A DNA stretch of 64,000 bases from Flavobacterium luteum. Its GTDB lineage: Bacteria > Bacteroidota > Bacteroidia > Flavobacteriales > Flavobacteriaceae. Below are positions 1-7,804 of the stretch, in pieces. The position numbers were made by a program, and so were the translations under genes. How positions within the stretch are numbered: the first letter of the stretch is position 1; every line of letters begins with the position of its first letter. A model generated the notes under the pieces. It was not told where the DNA came from. It made no database searches and saw only the letters and a list, made by a program, of their open reading frames with translations. Where the stretch lies: positions 729,886-793,885 of the forward strand of contig NZ_WAEM01000002.1 in assembly GCF_008806775.1 (NCBI RefSeq). Reading direction: 5' to 3'.

Positions 1-1187
1 AAGTTTTATCAAATTTTGCTTGTTCTTTGCGCCCTAATGAAGAAAAATATACATTTTCAGCCATTTTCGAAATAGATGAAAAAGCTACTGTTAGAAACCA
101 ATGGTTTGGAAGAACAGTTATTAATTCTGATCAACGGTTTTCGTATGAAGAAGCACAAGTAATTATAGAAACAAAAGCTGCTATAATTCCAGCTGAAATT
201 TCTCTTACTGGTGCAACATACAGAGCATCAGATGCAATTACAGAAGCGACTTTAAAATTAGATGAATTAGCTAAAATTCTTAGAAGAAATAGAATGAATA
301 ATGGAGCTATATCTTTTGATAAAGTCGAAGTAAAATTCAATTTAACAGCAGAAGGCGAACCTGAAGGCGTTTATTTTAAAGTTTCTAAAGATGCCAATCA
401 TTTAATAGAAGAATTCATGCTTCTCGCCAATAGAAAAGTGGCAGAATATATCGGAAAACAGAAGAAAACATTTGTTTATAGAATTCACGACGAGCCTAAC
501 GAAGACAAGCTTTTTGCCATGCAAGCGTTGATTTCTAAATTTGGTTACAAGATTGATTTAAGAGATAAAAAAGATATTTCAAAATCGTTAAATCAATTAA
601 TGGCAGACGTTAATGGTAAAAAAGAGCAAAATTTAATTGATACTTTAGCGATTCGAACGATGAGTAAAGCCAAATATTCGACAGAAAATATTGGTCACTA
701 CGGTTTGGCTTTTGATTACTACAGCCATTTTACATCACCAATCAGACGTTATCCAGATGTAATGGTACATCGATTACTGCAATATTATTTAGATGGCGGA
801 AAAAGCGTAGATTCAGATGTTTTTGAAGAAAAATGCATTCATTCTAGTACTATGGAAAGTCTTGCCACAAATGCAGAACGGGATTCTATAAAATACATGC
901 AAATAAAATACATGCAAGACCACAAAGACGAAGAGTTCTTGGGTGTTATTTCTGGTGTTACCGAATGGGGGATTTATGTAGAAATCATCTCGAATAAATG
1001 CGAAGGAATGTGCAGAATTCGAGAAATAAAAGACGATTATTACACCTTTGATGAAAAGCAATATGCATTAGTAGGAGAAATTTCAAAGAGTATTTTACAA
1101 TTAGGCGACGAAGTTTATGTTAAAGTAAAAAATGCCGATTTGGTGAAAAAACAACTAGATTTTACATTTTTAAGAAAAAACGAATAG
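1..1187 (+). CDS. rnr: Ribonuclease R, C-terminal part (5' end outside window)
   Basis: This is the C-terminal half of the processive 3'-5' exoribonuclease RNase R, which degrades structured RNA. The reading frame is open from base 3 and starts inside the RNB catalytic domain (FACSLRPNEEK, then TFSAIFEI). The catalytic-domain segment HYGLAFDYYSHFTSPIRRYPD is followed by DVMVHRLLQYY. A C-terminal S1 RNA-binding domain covers about the last 85 residues (EEFLGVISGVTEWGIYVEI). A TTG at 27 is in frame but is not a real start, because homology continues upstream of it. About 395 of the roughly 720-800 residues usual for the family are present. The stop is 2 bases before the next gene, so the two are probably co-transcribed. 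Confidence 0.95.
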   Translation, partial: VLSNFACSLRPNEEKYTFSAIFEIDEKATVRNQWFGRTVINSDQRFSYEEAQVIIETKAAIIPAEISLTGATYRASDAITEATLKLDELAKILRRNRMNNGAISFDKVEVKFNLTAEGEPEGVYFKVSKDANHLIEEFMLLANRKVAEYIGKQKKTFVYRIHDEPNEDKLFAMQALISKFGYKIDLRDKKDISKSLNQLMADVNGKKEQNLIDTLAIRTMSKAKYSTENIGHYGLAFDYYSHFTSPIRRYPDVMVHRLLQYYLDGGKSVDSDVFEEKCIHSSTMESLATNAERDSIKYMQIKYMQDHKDEEFLGVISGVTEWGIYVEIISNKCEGMCRIREIKDDYYTFDEKQYALVGEISKSILQLGDEVYVKVKNADLVKKQLDFTFLRKNE

Positions 1188-1189
1188 TC

Positions 1190-1858
1190 ATGAAAAAAAT
1201 AGTTTTTAGTTTATTATTAATCAGTTCAGTAGTATTTTCACAAACACAAAAAGAAGTTGGAGATTTTAATAAAGTTACGTCATTTGATAAAATAGATGTT
1301 GTATTAGTGCCTTCATCTGAAAATAAAGTGCTGCTGAACGGTTCAGGTTCAAATGAAGTAGAATTAGTCAATAAAAATGGAGAATTAAAAATTAGATTAC
1401 CATTAACGAAGTTATTATCTGGCGATAACATTTCGGCAACCGTTTACTATAAAAAATTAGATGCAGTAGAAGCTAATGAAGGCTCAAGAATTTCAAGCGA
1501 AGCTACTTTTAATTCCTCAGCTTTTGATATTATTGCTAAAGAAGGCTCAGAAATTAAAATTAAAATTGCGACAGAAAGAGTAACCGTAAAAGTCTCCAAT
1601 GGTTCTAAAGTACAATTAGAAGGCAAAGCAACAAATCAAGACGTTCTTATTAATTCTGGAGGTATTTATGAAGCTGAAAAATTAATTACTAGTCAAACCA
1701 TAATTACAGCAAATGCTGGTGGTGAAGCCATTGTTTATGCTACTGATTTTGTAGATGCAAAAGTTCGTGCCGGTGGCAATATTACCATTTACGGAAAACC
1801 AAAACAAATTAATCAGAAGATAGTTGCAGGCGGTAGAATAGAAGAAGCTAAGAAATAA
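1190..1858 (+). CDS. Secreted head-GIN (DUF2807) domain protein
   Basis: This 222-residue protein has a cleavable signal peptide (MKKIVFSLLLISSVVFSQ) followed by one DUF2807 'head GIN' domain. The fold is a right-handed beta-helix-like stack, visible here as repeated short strands with G/N turns (NGSGSNEVELVN, KEGSEIKIKI, NGSKVQLEG, AGGNITIYG). The FDKIDVVLVPSSENKV segment near the start is typical of the family. It is exported to the periplasm or cell surface, and its molecular role is unknown. The start lies 2 bases after rnr, suggesting transcription from the rnr promoter. Confidence 0.85.
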   Translation: MKKIVFSLLLISSVVFSQTQKEVGDFNKVTSFDKIDVVLVPSSENKVLLNGSGSNEVELVNKNGELKIRLPLTKLLSGDNISATVYYKKLDAVEANEGSRISSEATFNSSAFDIIAKEGSEIKIKIATERVTVKVSNGSKVQLEGKATNQDVLINSGGIYEAEKLITSQTIITANAGGEAIVYATDFVDAKVRAGGNITIYGKPKQINQKIVAGGRIEEAKK

Positions 1859-1893
1859 TTCCTTATTTTTGGTTTTATTTTAAACAGTAAAAA

Positions 1894-2568
1894 ATGATTG
1901 AAGATATTTTATCAGGAATACCATTAGGAATTTTTTTAAGTTTAATGGTAGGTCCTGTTTTTTTTGTATTATTAGAAACCAGTGCTGTAAAAGGGTTTAG
2001 AGCTGCTTTTGTATTTGATTTAGGAGTGGTTTTAGCCGATATAGTTTTTATTTCTATTGCTTATTTTAGTAGTTATCGGCTCATTCAATCCATAAAAAAC
2101 GATCCAGCCATTTATATTTTTGGTGGAATATTAATGTTTACTTATGGCATAATTTCTTTATTAAAAATACATAAAACTTCTAAAAATCTAGATAAAAAAA
2201 CCATAAACGAAATATTAAAAAAAGATTATTTAAGTTTATTTATCAAAGGGTTTTTATTAAATTTTATAAATGTTGGGGTATTACTTTTTTGGTTTTTGAT
2301 ATTAATAACTATTGGACCAAAATTACAATTAGAAACTCCTAGAATGATTGTTTTTTTCTCATCGGTGCTGTTAAGTTATTTATTGATAGATATTGGAAAA
2401 ATTATATTAGCCAAGCAATTAAAACACAAAATGACACCAAACAACATTCTTAAAATAAAAAAGCTTATCAGTATTTTGTTACTTATTTTCGGAATGGTTT
2501 TAATGTTTCAAGGTTGGTTTCCCAGCGAAAATAAATTAGCTAAAAAGGTTTTAGAGAAGATAGAGTAG
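1894..2568 (+). CDS. LysE/RhtB-family amino-acid exporter
   Basis: This 224-residue inner-membrane protein has about six hydrophobic segments. The N-terminal signature GIPLGIFLSLMVGPVFFVLLETSAVKGFRAAFVFDLGVVLADIVF contains the proline/glycine-rich first helix and the G-x3-D/A motif of LysE-type exporters. Family members export amino acids or related small molecules; the substrate cannot be read from the sequence. The gene sits 35 bases after the GIN-domain gene on the same strand. The last helix ends in the basic tail SENKLAKKVLEKIE. Confidence 0.85.
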   Translation: MIEDILSGIPLGIFLSLMVGPVFFVLLETSAVKGFRAAFVFDLGVVLADIVFISIAYFSSYRLIQSIKNDPAIYIFGGILMFTYGIISLLKIHKTSKNLDKKTINEILKKDYLSLFIKGFLLNFINVGVLLFWFLILITIGPKLQLETPRMIVFFSSVLLSYLLIDIGKIILAKQLKHKMTPNNILKIKKLISILLLIFGMVLMFQGWFPSENKLAKKVLEKIE

Positions 2569-2764
2569 GAGGTTCTAAAATAGTTTATAACTATAACTAC
2601 TTTTTAAAGAAGTAGTGTGTAATGAATTATATTTGGAATAGTAAATAAAGTCTGATGTTTATCAGACCTATCTACCCAAAATTAGGCGGATAGGTCTAAA
2701 ATGTCACTAGTAAATACGAGTTGGCTTTTATGTTACCCTAGAATACCAAATAATGTAGATAAAA
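2569..2764. other. Intergenic region with two overlapping hairpins
   Basis: This gene-free spacer lies between the LysE-type gene and mrr. GTCTGAT (2650-2656) can pair with ATCAGAC (2661-2667). AGACCTATC (2664-2672) can pair with GATAGGTCT (2689-2697). The two stems share bases 2664-2667, so they are mutually exclusive. No promoter could be assigned with confidence. Confidence 0.5.
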
Positions 2765-3658
2765 ATGAATATAGAAATACCCAAATTTCACGAGACTTTT
2801 AATCCAATTTTGGAAATTCTAAGTAATGGAGAAGCTATTCATATAAGAGAATTGCAAAAATTAGTAATAGAAAGATATTTCTCTCAACTTAGTGAAGAGC
2901 AACTTACAGAAAAAACTAAATCAGGTGAAAACTTAGTAAACAACCGAATTGCTTGGGGAAAATCATATTTAAAGAAAGGTGGTTATATTTTTTATCCAGA
3001 AAGAGGAAATGTAAAAATTACAGAAAAGGGATTAAAACAAAAATCTGAGCTTTCTTTGAAAAATGTTGTTGAAGATTCTGGAATTGTAAACTTTTATTCC
3101 GAAGAAAACGCAAAACCTAATTCTGAAAAAAGTGAACTAAAAGAAATCATTAATTCTTCTCCGCAAGATTTAATGGATACTGGTTTTTCTCAAATTGAGA
3201 AAGAAGTTAAGAACGATTTATTGGAAAAACTTAAAACTATTGATCCATATTATTTTGAAAAGGTAATATTAATTTTACTAAAAAAAATGGGATATGGAGA
3301 ATTTATAGAAACTTCAAAATCTGGTGATGGAGGAATTGACGGAATTATTAACGAAGATAAACTTGGCTTAGACAAAATTTATATTCAAGCAAAAAGGTTT
3401 AGTGAAAATAAAGTTCGTGAAAAAGATATTAGAAATTTTATTGGTGCAATGAGCGGTGATACAAATAAAGGAGTTTTTGTAACAACTTCACTTTTTGACA
3501 TTGGAGCTATTGAAAAAGCTAAAAATGCTCATCATAAGATAATATTATTAGATGGAAACAAACTAGTTGACTTAATGCATGAATTCAATGTTGGAATACA
3601 AATAAAAGCAACTTATGAAGTTAAACAATTAGACGAAGATTTCTTTGAAGAACAATAA
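2765..3658 (+). CDS. mrr: Mrr-type (type IV) restriction endonuclease
   Basis: At 297 residues this is close to E. coli Mrr (304). Residues 1-95 form the Mrr N-terminal winged helix (HIRELQKLVIERYF, NRIAWGKSYLKKGGYI). A charged linker follows. Residues about 155-280 form the Mrr_cat PD-(D/E)xK nuclease: FEKVILILLKKMGYG, then SGDGGIDGII with the catalytic Asp, then IYIQAKR with the Q-x-K pair. Such enzymes cut modified foreign DNA and act alone, consistent with no methylase nearby. The gene lies between core genes and directly abuts a tRNA-Cys repeat array, which suggests horizontal acquisition. No integrase is visible. Confidence 0.9.
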   Translation: MNIEIPKFHETFNPILEILSNGEAIHIRELQKLVIERYFSQLSEEQLTEKTKSGENLVNNRIAWGKSYLKKGGYIFYPERGNVKITEKGLKQKSELSLKNVVEDSGIVNFYSEENAKPNSEKSELKEIINSSPQDLMDTGFSQIEKEVKNDLLEKLKTIDPYYFEKVILILLKKMGYGEFIETSKSGDGGIDGIINEDKLGLDKIYIQAKRFSENKVREKDIRNFIGAMSGDTNKGVFVTTSLFDIGAIEKAKNAHHKIILLDGNKLVDLMHEFNVGIQIKATYEVKQLDEDFFEEQ

Positions 3659-3742
3659 ACACAACAGCTAACACTTGCTAAATCTCATAACTTTGTTTTC
3701 GGTAAATTGTTCGTTTATTTTTTCTAAAAATCCCATAAAAAA

Positions 3743-4032
3743 CCCAAAAGTTTCCTTGAAGGTTTAGAGGAATCGTCCGGATTCGAACCCTATCTTTACA
3801 TAATTTTTCTTAAAAATTTACATAAAAAAACCTCTCACTTGGAGAGGTTCATTCAGAGGCATCGTCCGGATTCGAACCCTATCTTTACTTAATTTTTCTT
3901 AAAAATTTACATAAAAAAACCTCCAAGTTTCCTTGAAGGTTTCAGAGGCATCGTCCGGATTCGAACCCTATCTTTACTTAATTTTACTTAAAAATTTACA
4001 TAAAAAAACCTCCAAGTTTCCTTGAAGGTTTC
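3743..4032 (-). repeat. Three tandem 89-bp units, each a tRNA-Cys 3' end plus terminator
   Basis: Three complete 89-bp units (3766-3854, 3855-3943, 3944-4032) follow the tRNA-Cys on its transcribed strand. Each unit holds, on the minus strand, the T-arm and 3' acceptor strand of the tRNA (GGTTCGAATCCGGACGATGC plus CTCT), an AACC...GGTT hairpin with a T-run, and an AT-rich spacer. The starts at 3766, 3855, 3944 and 4033 (in the intact gene) are exactly 89 bp apart. The outermost unit has a point change in the acceptor strand (gaggaatcg for gaggcatcg). A fourth, partial hairpin lies at 3743-3765. No copy other than the intact gene has an anticodon or 5' half. Confidence 0.9.
4002..4030 (-). terminator. 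Terminator of tRNA-Cys
   Basis: On the minus strand the transcript forms AACCTTCAAG-GAAA-CTTGGAGGTT followed by seven T residues. It sits directly behind the 3' end of the tRNA. Confidence 0.75.
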
Positions 4033-4034
4033 AG

Positions 4035-4105
4035 AGGCATCGTCCGGATTCGAACCGGAGTAGGAGCTTTTGCAGAGCCCAGCCTAGCCGCTCGGCCACG
4101 ACGCC
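4035..4105 (-). tRNA. tRNA-Cys (GCA)
   Basis: This is a 71-nt cloverleaf on the minus strand. The acceptor strands GGCGTCG and CGATGCC pair with one G-U. The anticodon loop is CTCTGCAAAAG with anticodon GCA. The T-arm is CCGG-TTCGAAT-CCGG. The discriminator base is T, as expected for cysteine. CCA is not encoded. The same 3' end is repeated downstream in three partial copies. Confidence 0.93.
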
Positions 4106-4138
4106 AATTATTTAATTGGATTGCAAATATAGCAAACA

Positions 4139-4171
4139 ATTGATAATTAACAATTGATAATTAACAATTTT
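4139..4171. repeat. Short tandem repeat (about 14-bp unit)
   Basis: ATTGATAATTAACA is repeated in tandem just upstream of the tRNA-Cys gene (with respect to that gene). Similar AT-only words occur in other intergenic regions of this window, for example near 18770. Confidence 0.6.
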
Positions 4172-4189
4172 ATAAATTCCAATTTGATT

Positions 4190-4564
4190 TTAATTTCGGT
4201 ATTCTTCCAATTCAATGGTAACCGCTTCAACATCACCACCTATAGGAGGATTTAGTTTAGAAACCGCCAGTATTATTCTGGAAATAGAAGGAATTTTAGC
4301 AAAAATTCGCGTAATTATTCTATGTCCGACATGCTCTAAAAGTTGCGAACGAATTTCCATTTCTTCTACAACAATTTTGTTTAGTAGCACATAATCTACC
4401 GTATCCTTCAAATCATCTGAAATACATGATTTCCTCAAGTCGGTTTTAACCTCTAGATTTACTGAATAATCAGACCCTATTTTTCCTTCTTCGATCAAAC
4501 AACCGTGATAGGAAAACGTTCGAATATTTTTAAGTTTTATAATCCCCATAAATTTTTTATTCAA
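4190..4564 (-). CDS. folB: Dihydroneopterin aldolase
   Basis: This 124-residue enzyme converts 7,8-dihydroneopterin to 6-hydroxymethyl-dihydropterin and glycolaldehyde in folate synthesis. Family landmarks are IIKLKNIRTFSYHGCLIEEGKIG at the N-terminus, TVDYVLLNKIV in the middle, EHVGHRIITRIF in the substrate-binding helix, and the C-terminal KLNPPIGGDVEAVTIELE with the conserved Lys-x-x-Pro-Pro. An alternative start is Met6 (MGIIKL), which fits the family length of about 120 better. The gene is divergent from glnS, and the two share a palindromic spacer. Confidence 0.92.
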   Translation of the reverse strand: MNKKFMGIIKLKNIRTFSYHGCLIEEGKIGSDYSVNLEVKTDLRKSCISDDLKDTVDYVLLNKIVVEEMEIRSQLLEHVGHRIITRIFAKIPSISRIILAVSKLNPPIGGDVEAVTIELEEYRN

Positions 4565-4565
4565 A

Positions 4566-4622
4566 GTTTAATGTTTCAGGTTTAATGTTAGCTCGATCAA
4601 CTTTAAACCTGAAACTTTAAAC
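4566..4622. repeat. Inverted repeat between folB and glnS
   Basis: Left arm 4566-4584 (GTTTAATGTTTCAGGTTTA) pairs with right arm 4604-4622 at 18 of 19 positions. It lies between two divergent genes, so it is not a simple terminator for either. Confidence 0.7.
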
Positions 4623-4642
4623 CATTTTAAACTAGCTTTTTT

Positions 4643-4650
4643 TATCTTTG
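4643..4650 (+). promoter_or_regulatory. Bacteroidetes -7 element of glnS
   Basis: TATCTTTG fits the TAnnTTTG consensus and lies 18 bases before the glnS ATG at 4669. No clear -33 element is visible. Confidence 0.5.
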
Positions 4651-4668
4651 CTAAAATTAAACAAAAAT

Positions 4669-6765
4669 ATGTCAACCGAAGAAAAATCACTTCATTTTAT
4701 AGAACAAATCATAGAAGACAGTTTAGCAAGCGGTTTTCCTCAAAATAAATTACGATTTCGTTTTCCGCCAGAACCTAATGGCTATTTACATATTGGTCAC
4801 GCCAAATCGATTTGTTTGAATTTTGGTTTAGGTTTAAAGTATAATGCACCAGTTAATTTACGTTTTGACGATACCAATCCTGCGAAAGAAGAACAGGAAT
4901 ATGTAGATGCTATAAAAGAAGATTTACAATGGTTGGGGTTTAATTGGGCTGAAGAACGCTATGCTTCTGATTATTTTCAACAATTGTACGATTGGGCTAT
5001 ACTTATGATTAAAAACGGAAAGGCTTATGTAGACAGTCAATCCTCTGAAGAAATGGCTATTCAAAAAGGAACTCCAACCCAACCCGGAGTTGATGGACCT
5101 TACAGAAATCGTTCGGTTGAAGAGAATTTAACTTTGTTTGAAGCCATGAAAAACGGCGAATTTCCTGAAGGAAGTCATGTTTTGCGTGCTAAAATTGATA
5201 TGGCTTCTACCAATATGTTGATGCGTGATCCGTTGATGTATCGTGTTTTGCATCGCCATCATCACAGAACGGGTAATGATTGGAAAATCTATCCCATGTA
5301 TGATTATGCTCATGGCGAAAGTGATTATATTGAACAAATTTCACATTCTATTTGTACTTTAGAATTTGTCATGCATCGTGAATTGTACAATTGGTTTTTA
5401 GATCAAATTTATGATGATACTAAAGTAAGACCGCACCAATACGAGTTTGCTCGTTTGAATTTGAATTATACCGTAATGAGCAAACGAAAATTATTACAAT
5501 TGGTTCAAGACAAAGTGGTTAATGGTTGGGACGACCCGAGAATGCCTACTATTTCAGGGTTAAGACGACGTGGGTATACCGCAGCTTCTATTCGTAAATT
5601 TTGTGAAACCATTGGAGTTGCCAAGCGTGAAAATGTTATAAATGTTTCTCTTTTAGATTTTTGTTTGCGTGAAGATTTAAACAAAACCGCTCCAAGAGTA
5701 ATGGCTGTTTTAGATCCTGTAAAGCTAGTAATTACGAACTATCCTGAAGGTAATGAAGAGTGGTTAGAAGCCGAAAACAATCAAGAAGATGAAAGTGCAG
5801 GGTATAGAAAAGTACCTTTTTCAAGAGAATTGTATATCGAAAGAGATGACTTTCTTGAAGTGGCGCCAGCTAAATTTTTCAGATTAAGTATCGGAAACGA
5901 AGTGCGTTTAAAAAACGGATATATTATTAAAGGCGAAAGTGTTACTAAAGATGCAAACGGAACAATTACCGAAATTCAAGTAACTTACGATGAAGATTCT
6001 CGTTCTGGAAGCGGAAGCGAAGCCAGTCAAAGGAAAGTGGCTGGAACCTTGCATTGGGTTTCCATTCAACACGCTATTGAAGCTGAAGTTCGTTTGTATG
6101 ACCGATTATTTATAGACGAAGCTCCCGACAGTCATAAAGAAAAAAACTTCTTGGATTTTATGAATACATCATCGTTAGAAGTTGTTAATGGTTTCGTAGA
6201 GCCAAGTTTGGCAGATGCAAAAACAGGGGATAAATTCCAGTTTCAGCGTTTGGGTTATTTCAATGTGGACAAGGATTCTATCGCTTCTAAATTAGTTTTC
6301 AATAGGACAGCAGGATTAAAAGATGCTTGGGAAGAAAAAGGGAAGAAAGAAGAGAATCTATTGATGGCCACTCAAAAGGAAATCAATAAATATGTGAAAG
6401 AAAAAGATTCAACTGCTGCCAAAATTATTTTACAACCAATTATTGAAAATATTAAAAGCATTGATAATTTTAGTTTATTGGTACAAACAATAACTAAGAA
6501 CATAAAAAATGACAATAATTCGTTATTGTTTTCTAATTTAATTTTGAATTATTCAAGTAATGTTTATTCAAAAGATATTGAGCAAGAATCGTTATCAAAA
6601 TTATACACTATGTCGTTAAAAAGTCAATTGGCTGCTGTTCGAATTTTTGGCATTCAAAATTTAAAGAAGGACGCTAAAAATTGGAGTGATTTTCAAACAC
6701 AATTAGAAGAGTTGAAAAATTCAGAAAAAAACGAGCAAGTTTTAGAATTGTTAAAAACGATTTAA
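4669..6765 (+). CDS. glnS: Glutaminyl-tRNA synthetase with C-terminal extension
   Basis: This class I synthetase charges tRNA-Gln in the cytoplasm. The start chosen is ATG 4669 (MSTEEKSLHF), giving 698 residues; an in-frame codon at 4648 would place the start in front of the promoter-proximal region. The HIGH motif is PNGYLHIGHAKS (about residue 41) and the KMSKS equivalent is VMSKRKLL (about residue 271). The catalytic and anticodon-binding parts match E. coli GlnRS (about 554 residues). The remaining ~130 residues (from about KKEENLLMATQKEINKYV) are an additional, mostly helical tail. Tails on GlnRS are known in other bacteria (YqeY-like), but I cannot recognise this one with confidence. 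Confidence 0.95.
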   Translation: MSTEEKSLHFIEQIIEDSLASGFPQNKLRFRFPPEPNGYLHIGHAKSICLNFGLGLKYNAPVNLRFDDTNPAKEEQEYVDAIKEDLQWLGFNWAEERYASDYFQQLYDWAILMIKNGKAYVDSQSSEEMAIQKGTPTQPGVDGPYRNRSVEENLTLFEAMKNGEFPEGSHVLRAKIDMASTNMLMRDPLMYRVLHRHHHRTGNDWKIYPMYDYAHGESDYIEQISHSICTLEFVMHRELYNWFLDQIYDDTKVRPHQYEFARLNLNYTVMSKRKLLQLVQDKVVNGWDDPRMPTISGLRRRGYTAASIRKFCETIGVAKRENVINVSLLDFCLREDLNKTAPRVMAVLDPVKLVITNYPEGNEEWLEAENNQEDESAGYRKVPFSRELYIERDDFLEVAPAKFFRLSIGNEVRLKNGYIIKGESVTKDANGTITEIQVTYDEDSRSGSGSEASQRKVAGTLHWVSIQHAIEAEVRLYDRLFIDEAPDSHKEKNFLDFMNTSSLEVVNGFVEPSLADAKTGDKFQFQRLGYFNVDKDSIASKLVFNRTAGLKDAWEEKGKKEENLLMATQKEINKYVKEKDSTAAKIILQPIIENIKSIDNFSLLVQTITKNIKNDNNSLLFSNLILNYSSNVYSKDIEQESLSKLYTMSLKSQLAAVRIFGIQNLKKDAKNWSDFQTQLEELKNSEKNEQVLELLKTI

Positions 6766-7077
6766 AAAAACGAAATCGCAACTATAGATTTTAACAATGA
6801 AAATCGCCGTTTAAGGTGCTTTTTTTCGATTATTGTAAAATCTTATAAAAATCTTATAAAAGATAGAGTTTATCAATTAAAAACAGCTTCTGTAAATAGA
6901 TTTTAAGGCGTTTTTTAATGTTTTACCTCTTAATATGTGTTTATTGTTTTTTCATCAATTTAAAAAGCTTATTTTATGTTTTAGTGTTTGAAATATAATT
7001 TATTTAACGCCTCATTAACTATATACTGTTACTTTATTTTGTAACTTTAGATTAATATTAATTTAAATAAAAAAGTC
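6766..7077. other. 312-bp intergenic region, no gene seen
   Basis: The glnS side holds a T-run after 6822 but no strong hairpin. AATCTTATAAA occurs twice near 6838-6860. A weak TAACTTTA -7-like element at 7042-7049 may drive the ytxH cluster. A 26-codon hydrophobic reading frame at 6918 has no supporting features. Confidence 0.5.
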
Positions 7078-7407
7078 ATGTCAAACAACACAGGAAACGT
7101 ACTGATAGCTCTTTTAGCAGGAGCTGCGGTTGGAGCAGGTATTGGAATTTTGTTTGCTCCTGATAAAGGAACAAGAACCAGAGAAAAAATAAAACATGGT
7201 TATGATGATGCTAAGGATAACTTGGTACACAAATGGGACGATGTATCTAGAGAGATTAAAAGAAAATTTTCTAATCGTAAACATGATTTAGAAAAAACGT
7301 ATGAAGATTTGGTTGAAAGCATGAACGATAAAAATGGTGACATTATTTCTTTTTTAGAAAAAAAATTGGCTGATTTGAAAGAGCAAAATGCTAAACTTCA
7401 AAATTAG
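7078..7407 (+). CDS. YtxH domain protein
   Basis: This 109-residue protein has one N-terminal hydrophobic segment rich in Gly/Ala (NVLIALLAGAAVGAGIGILFAPDKGTRTREKIKHG), the defining YtxH pattern, followed by a charged coiled-coil tail (KRKFSNRKHDLEKTYEDL). YtxH proteins are membrane-anchored and often stress-induced. The gene begins a three-gene cluster with a holin-like membrane protein and a small basic protein, an arrangement I recall from other Flavobacteria. The role is probably in the envelope; the mechanism is unknown. Confidence 0.85.
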   Translation: MSNNTGNVLIALLAGAAVGAGIGILFAPDKGTRTREKIKHGYDDAKDNLVHKWDDVSREIKRKFSNRKHDLEKTYEDLVESMNDKNGDIISFLEKKLADLKEQNAKLQN

Positions 7408-7448
7408 TTGGCGTTTATAATTAGGTTTCAAAATTTAAATAATAAACG

Positions 7449-7799
7449 ATGGCTTTTGAAGAATTAAAAGAGCATACCGAAAATATTCAAGACCAAGCTC
7501 AAGCTTTTTTTGAAAATAATGTAGCGTATTATAAATTGTGGGGTTTTAAAGTAGCGATGAAATCTACAACCATGATTTTTAAATTTACACTTATTTTATT
7601 ATGCTTGAGCATGGTTTTGTTGTTTTGCTCCATTGCAGGAGCCTTTGCTATTGGTAAAGCATTAGATAATTATTCATATGGATTTCTAATTGTAGGAGGT
7701 GTCTATGTCTTTTTTACAGGAATTTTATTTTTAATTAAAGATAAAACAATAGAAGGACCAATTTTAGAGAAGTTTTCTGAAATCTTTTTTAATGACTAA
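7449..7799 (+). CDS. Holin-superfamily-like membrane protein (Phage_holin_3_6 type)
   Basis: This 116-residue protein has two hydrophobic helices (FKFTLILLCLSMVLLFCSIAGAFAIG and GFLIVGGVYVFFTGILFLI). They are preceded by a soluble amphipathic helix (EELKEHTENIQDQAQAFFENNVAYYKLWG). The pattern resembles the family often labelled 'phage holin', but no phage gene is nearby. The context, between ytxH and a small membrane-associated protein, points to a housekeeping or stress envelope role. It is 41 bases from ytxH and 5 bases from the next gene. Confidence 0.75.
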   Translation: MAFEELKEHTENIQDQAQAFFENNVAYYKLWGFKVAMKSTTMIFKFTLILLCLSMVLLFCSIAGAFAIGKALDNYSYGFLIVGGVYVFFTGILFLIKDKTIEGPILEKFSEIFFND

Positions 7800-7804
7800 A
7801 ATTT

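Noticed and set aside
3743..4032. CRISPR-like array of regular repeats
   Set aside because: The whole 89-bp unit is repeated, including the spacer, and the conserved part is the tRNA-Cys 3' end; there are no unique spacers and no cas genes.
6918..6998. 26-codon hydrophobic reading frame before ytxH
   Set aside because: AT-rich DNA readily gives such frames; no promoter, signal or recognisable motif supports it.
7449..7799. Phage holin indicating a prophage
   Set aside because: The neighbours are housekeeping envelope genes, with no phage structural or integrase genes; the family name is historical.
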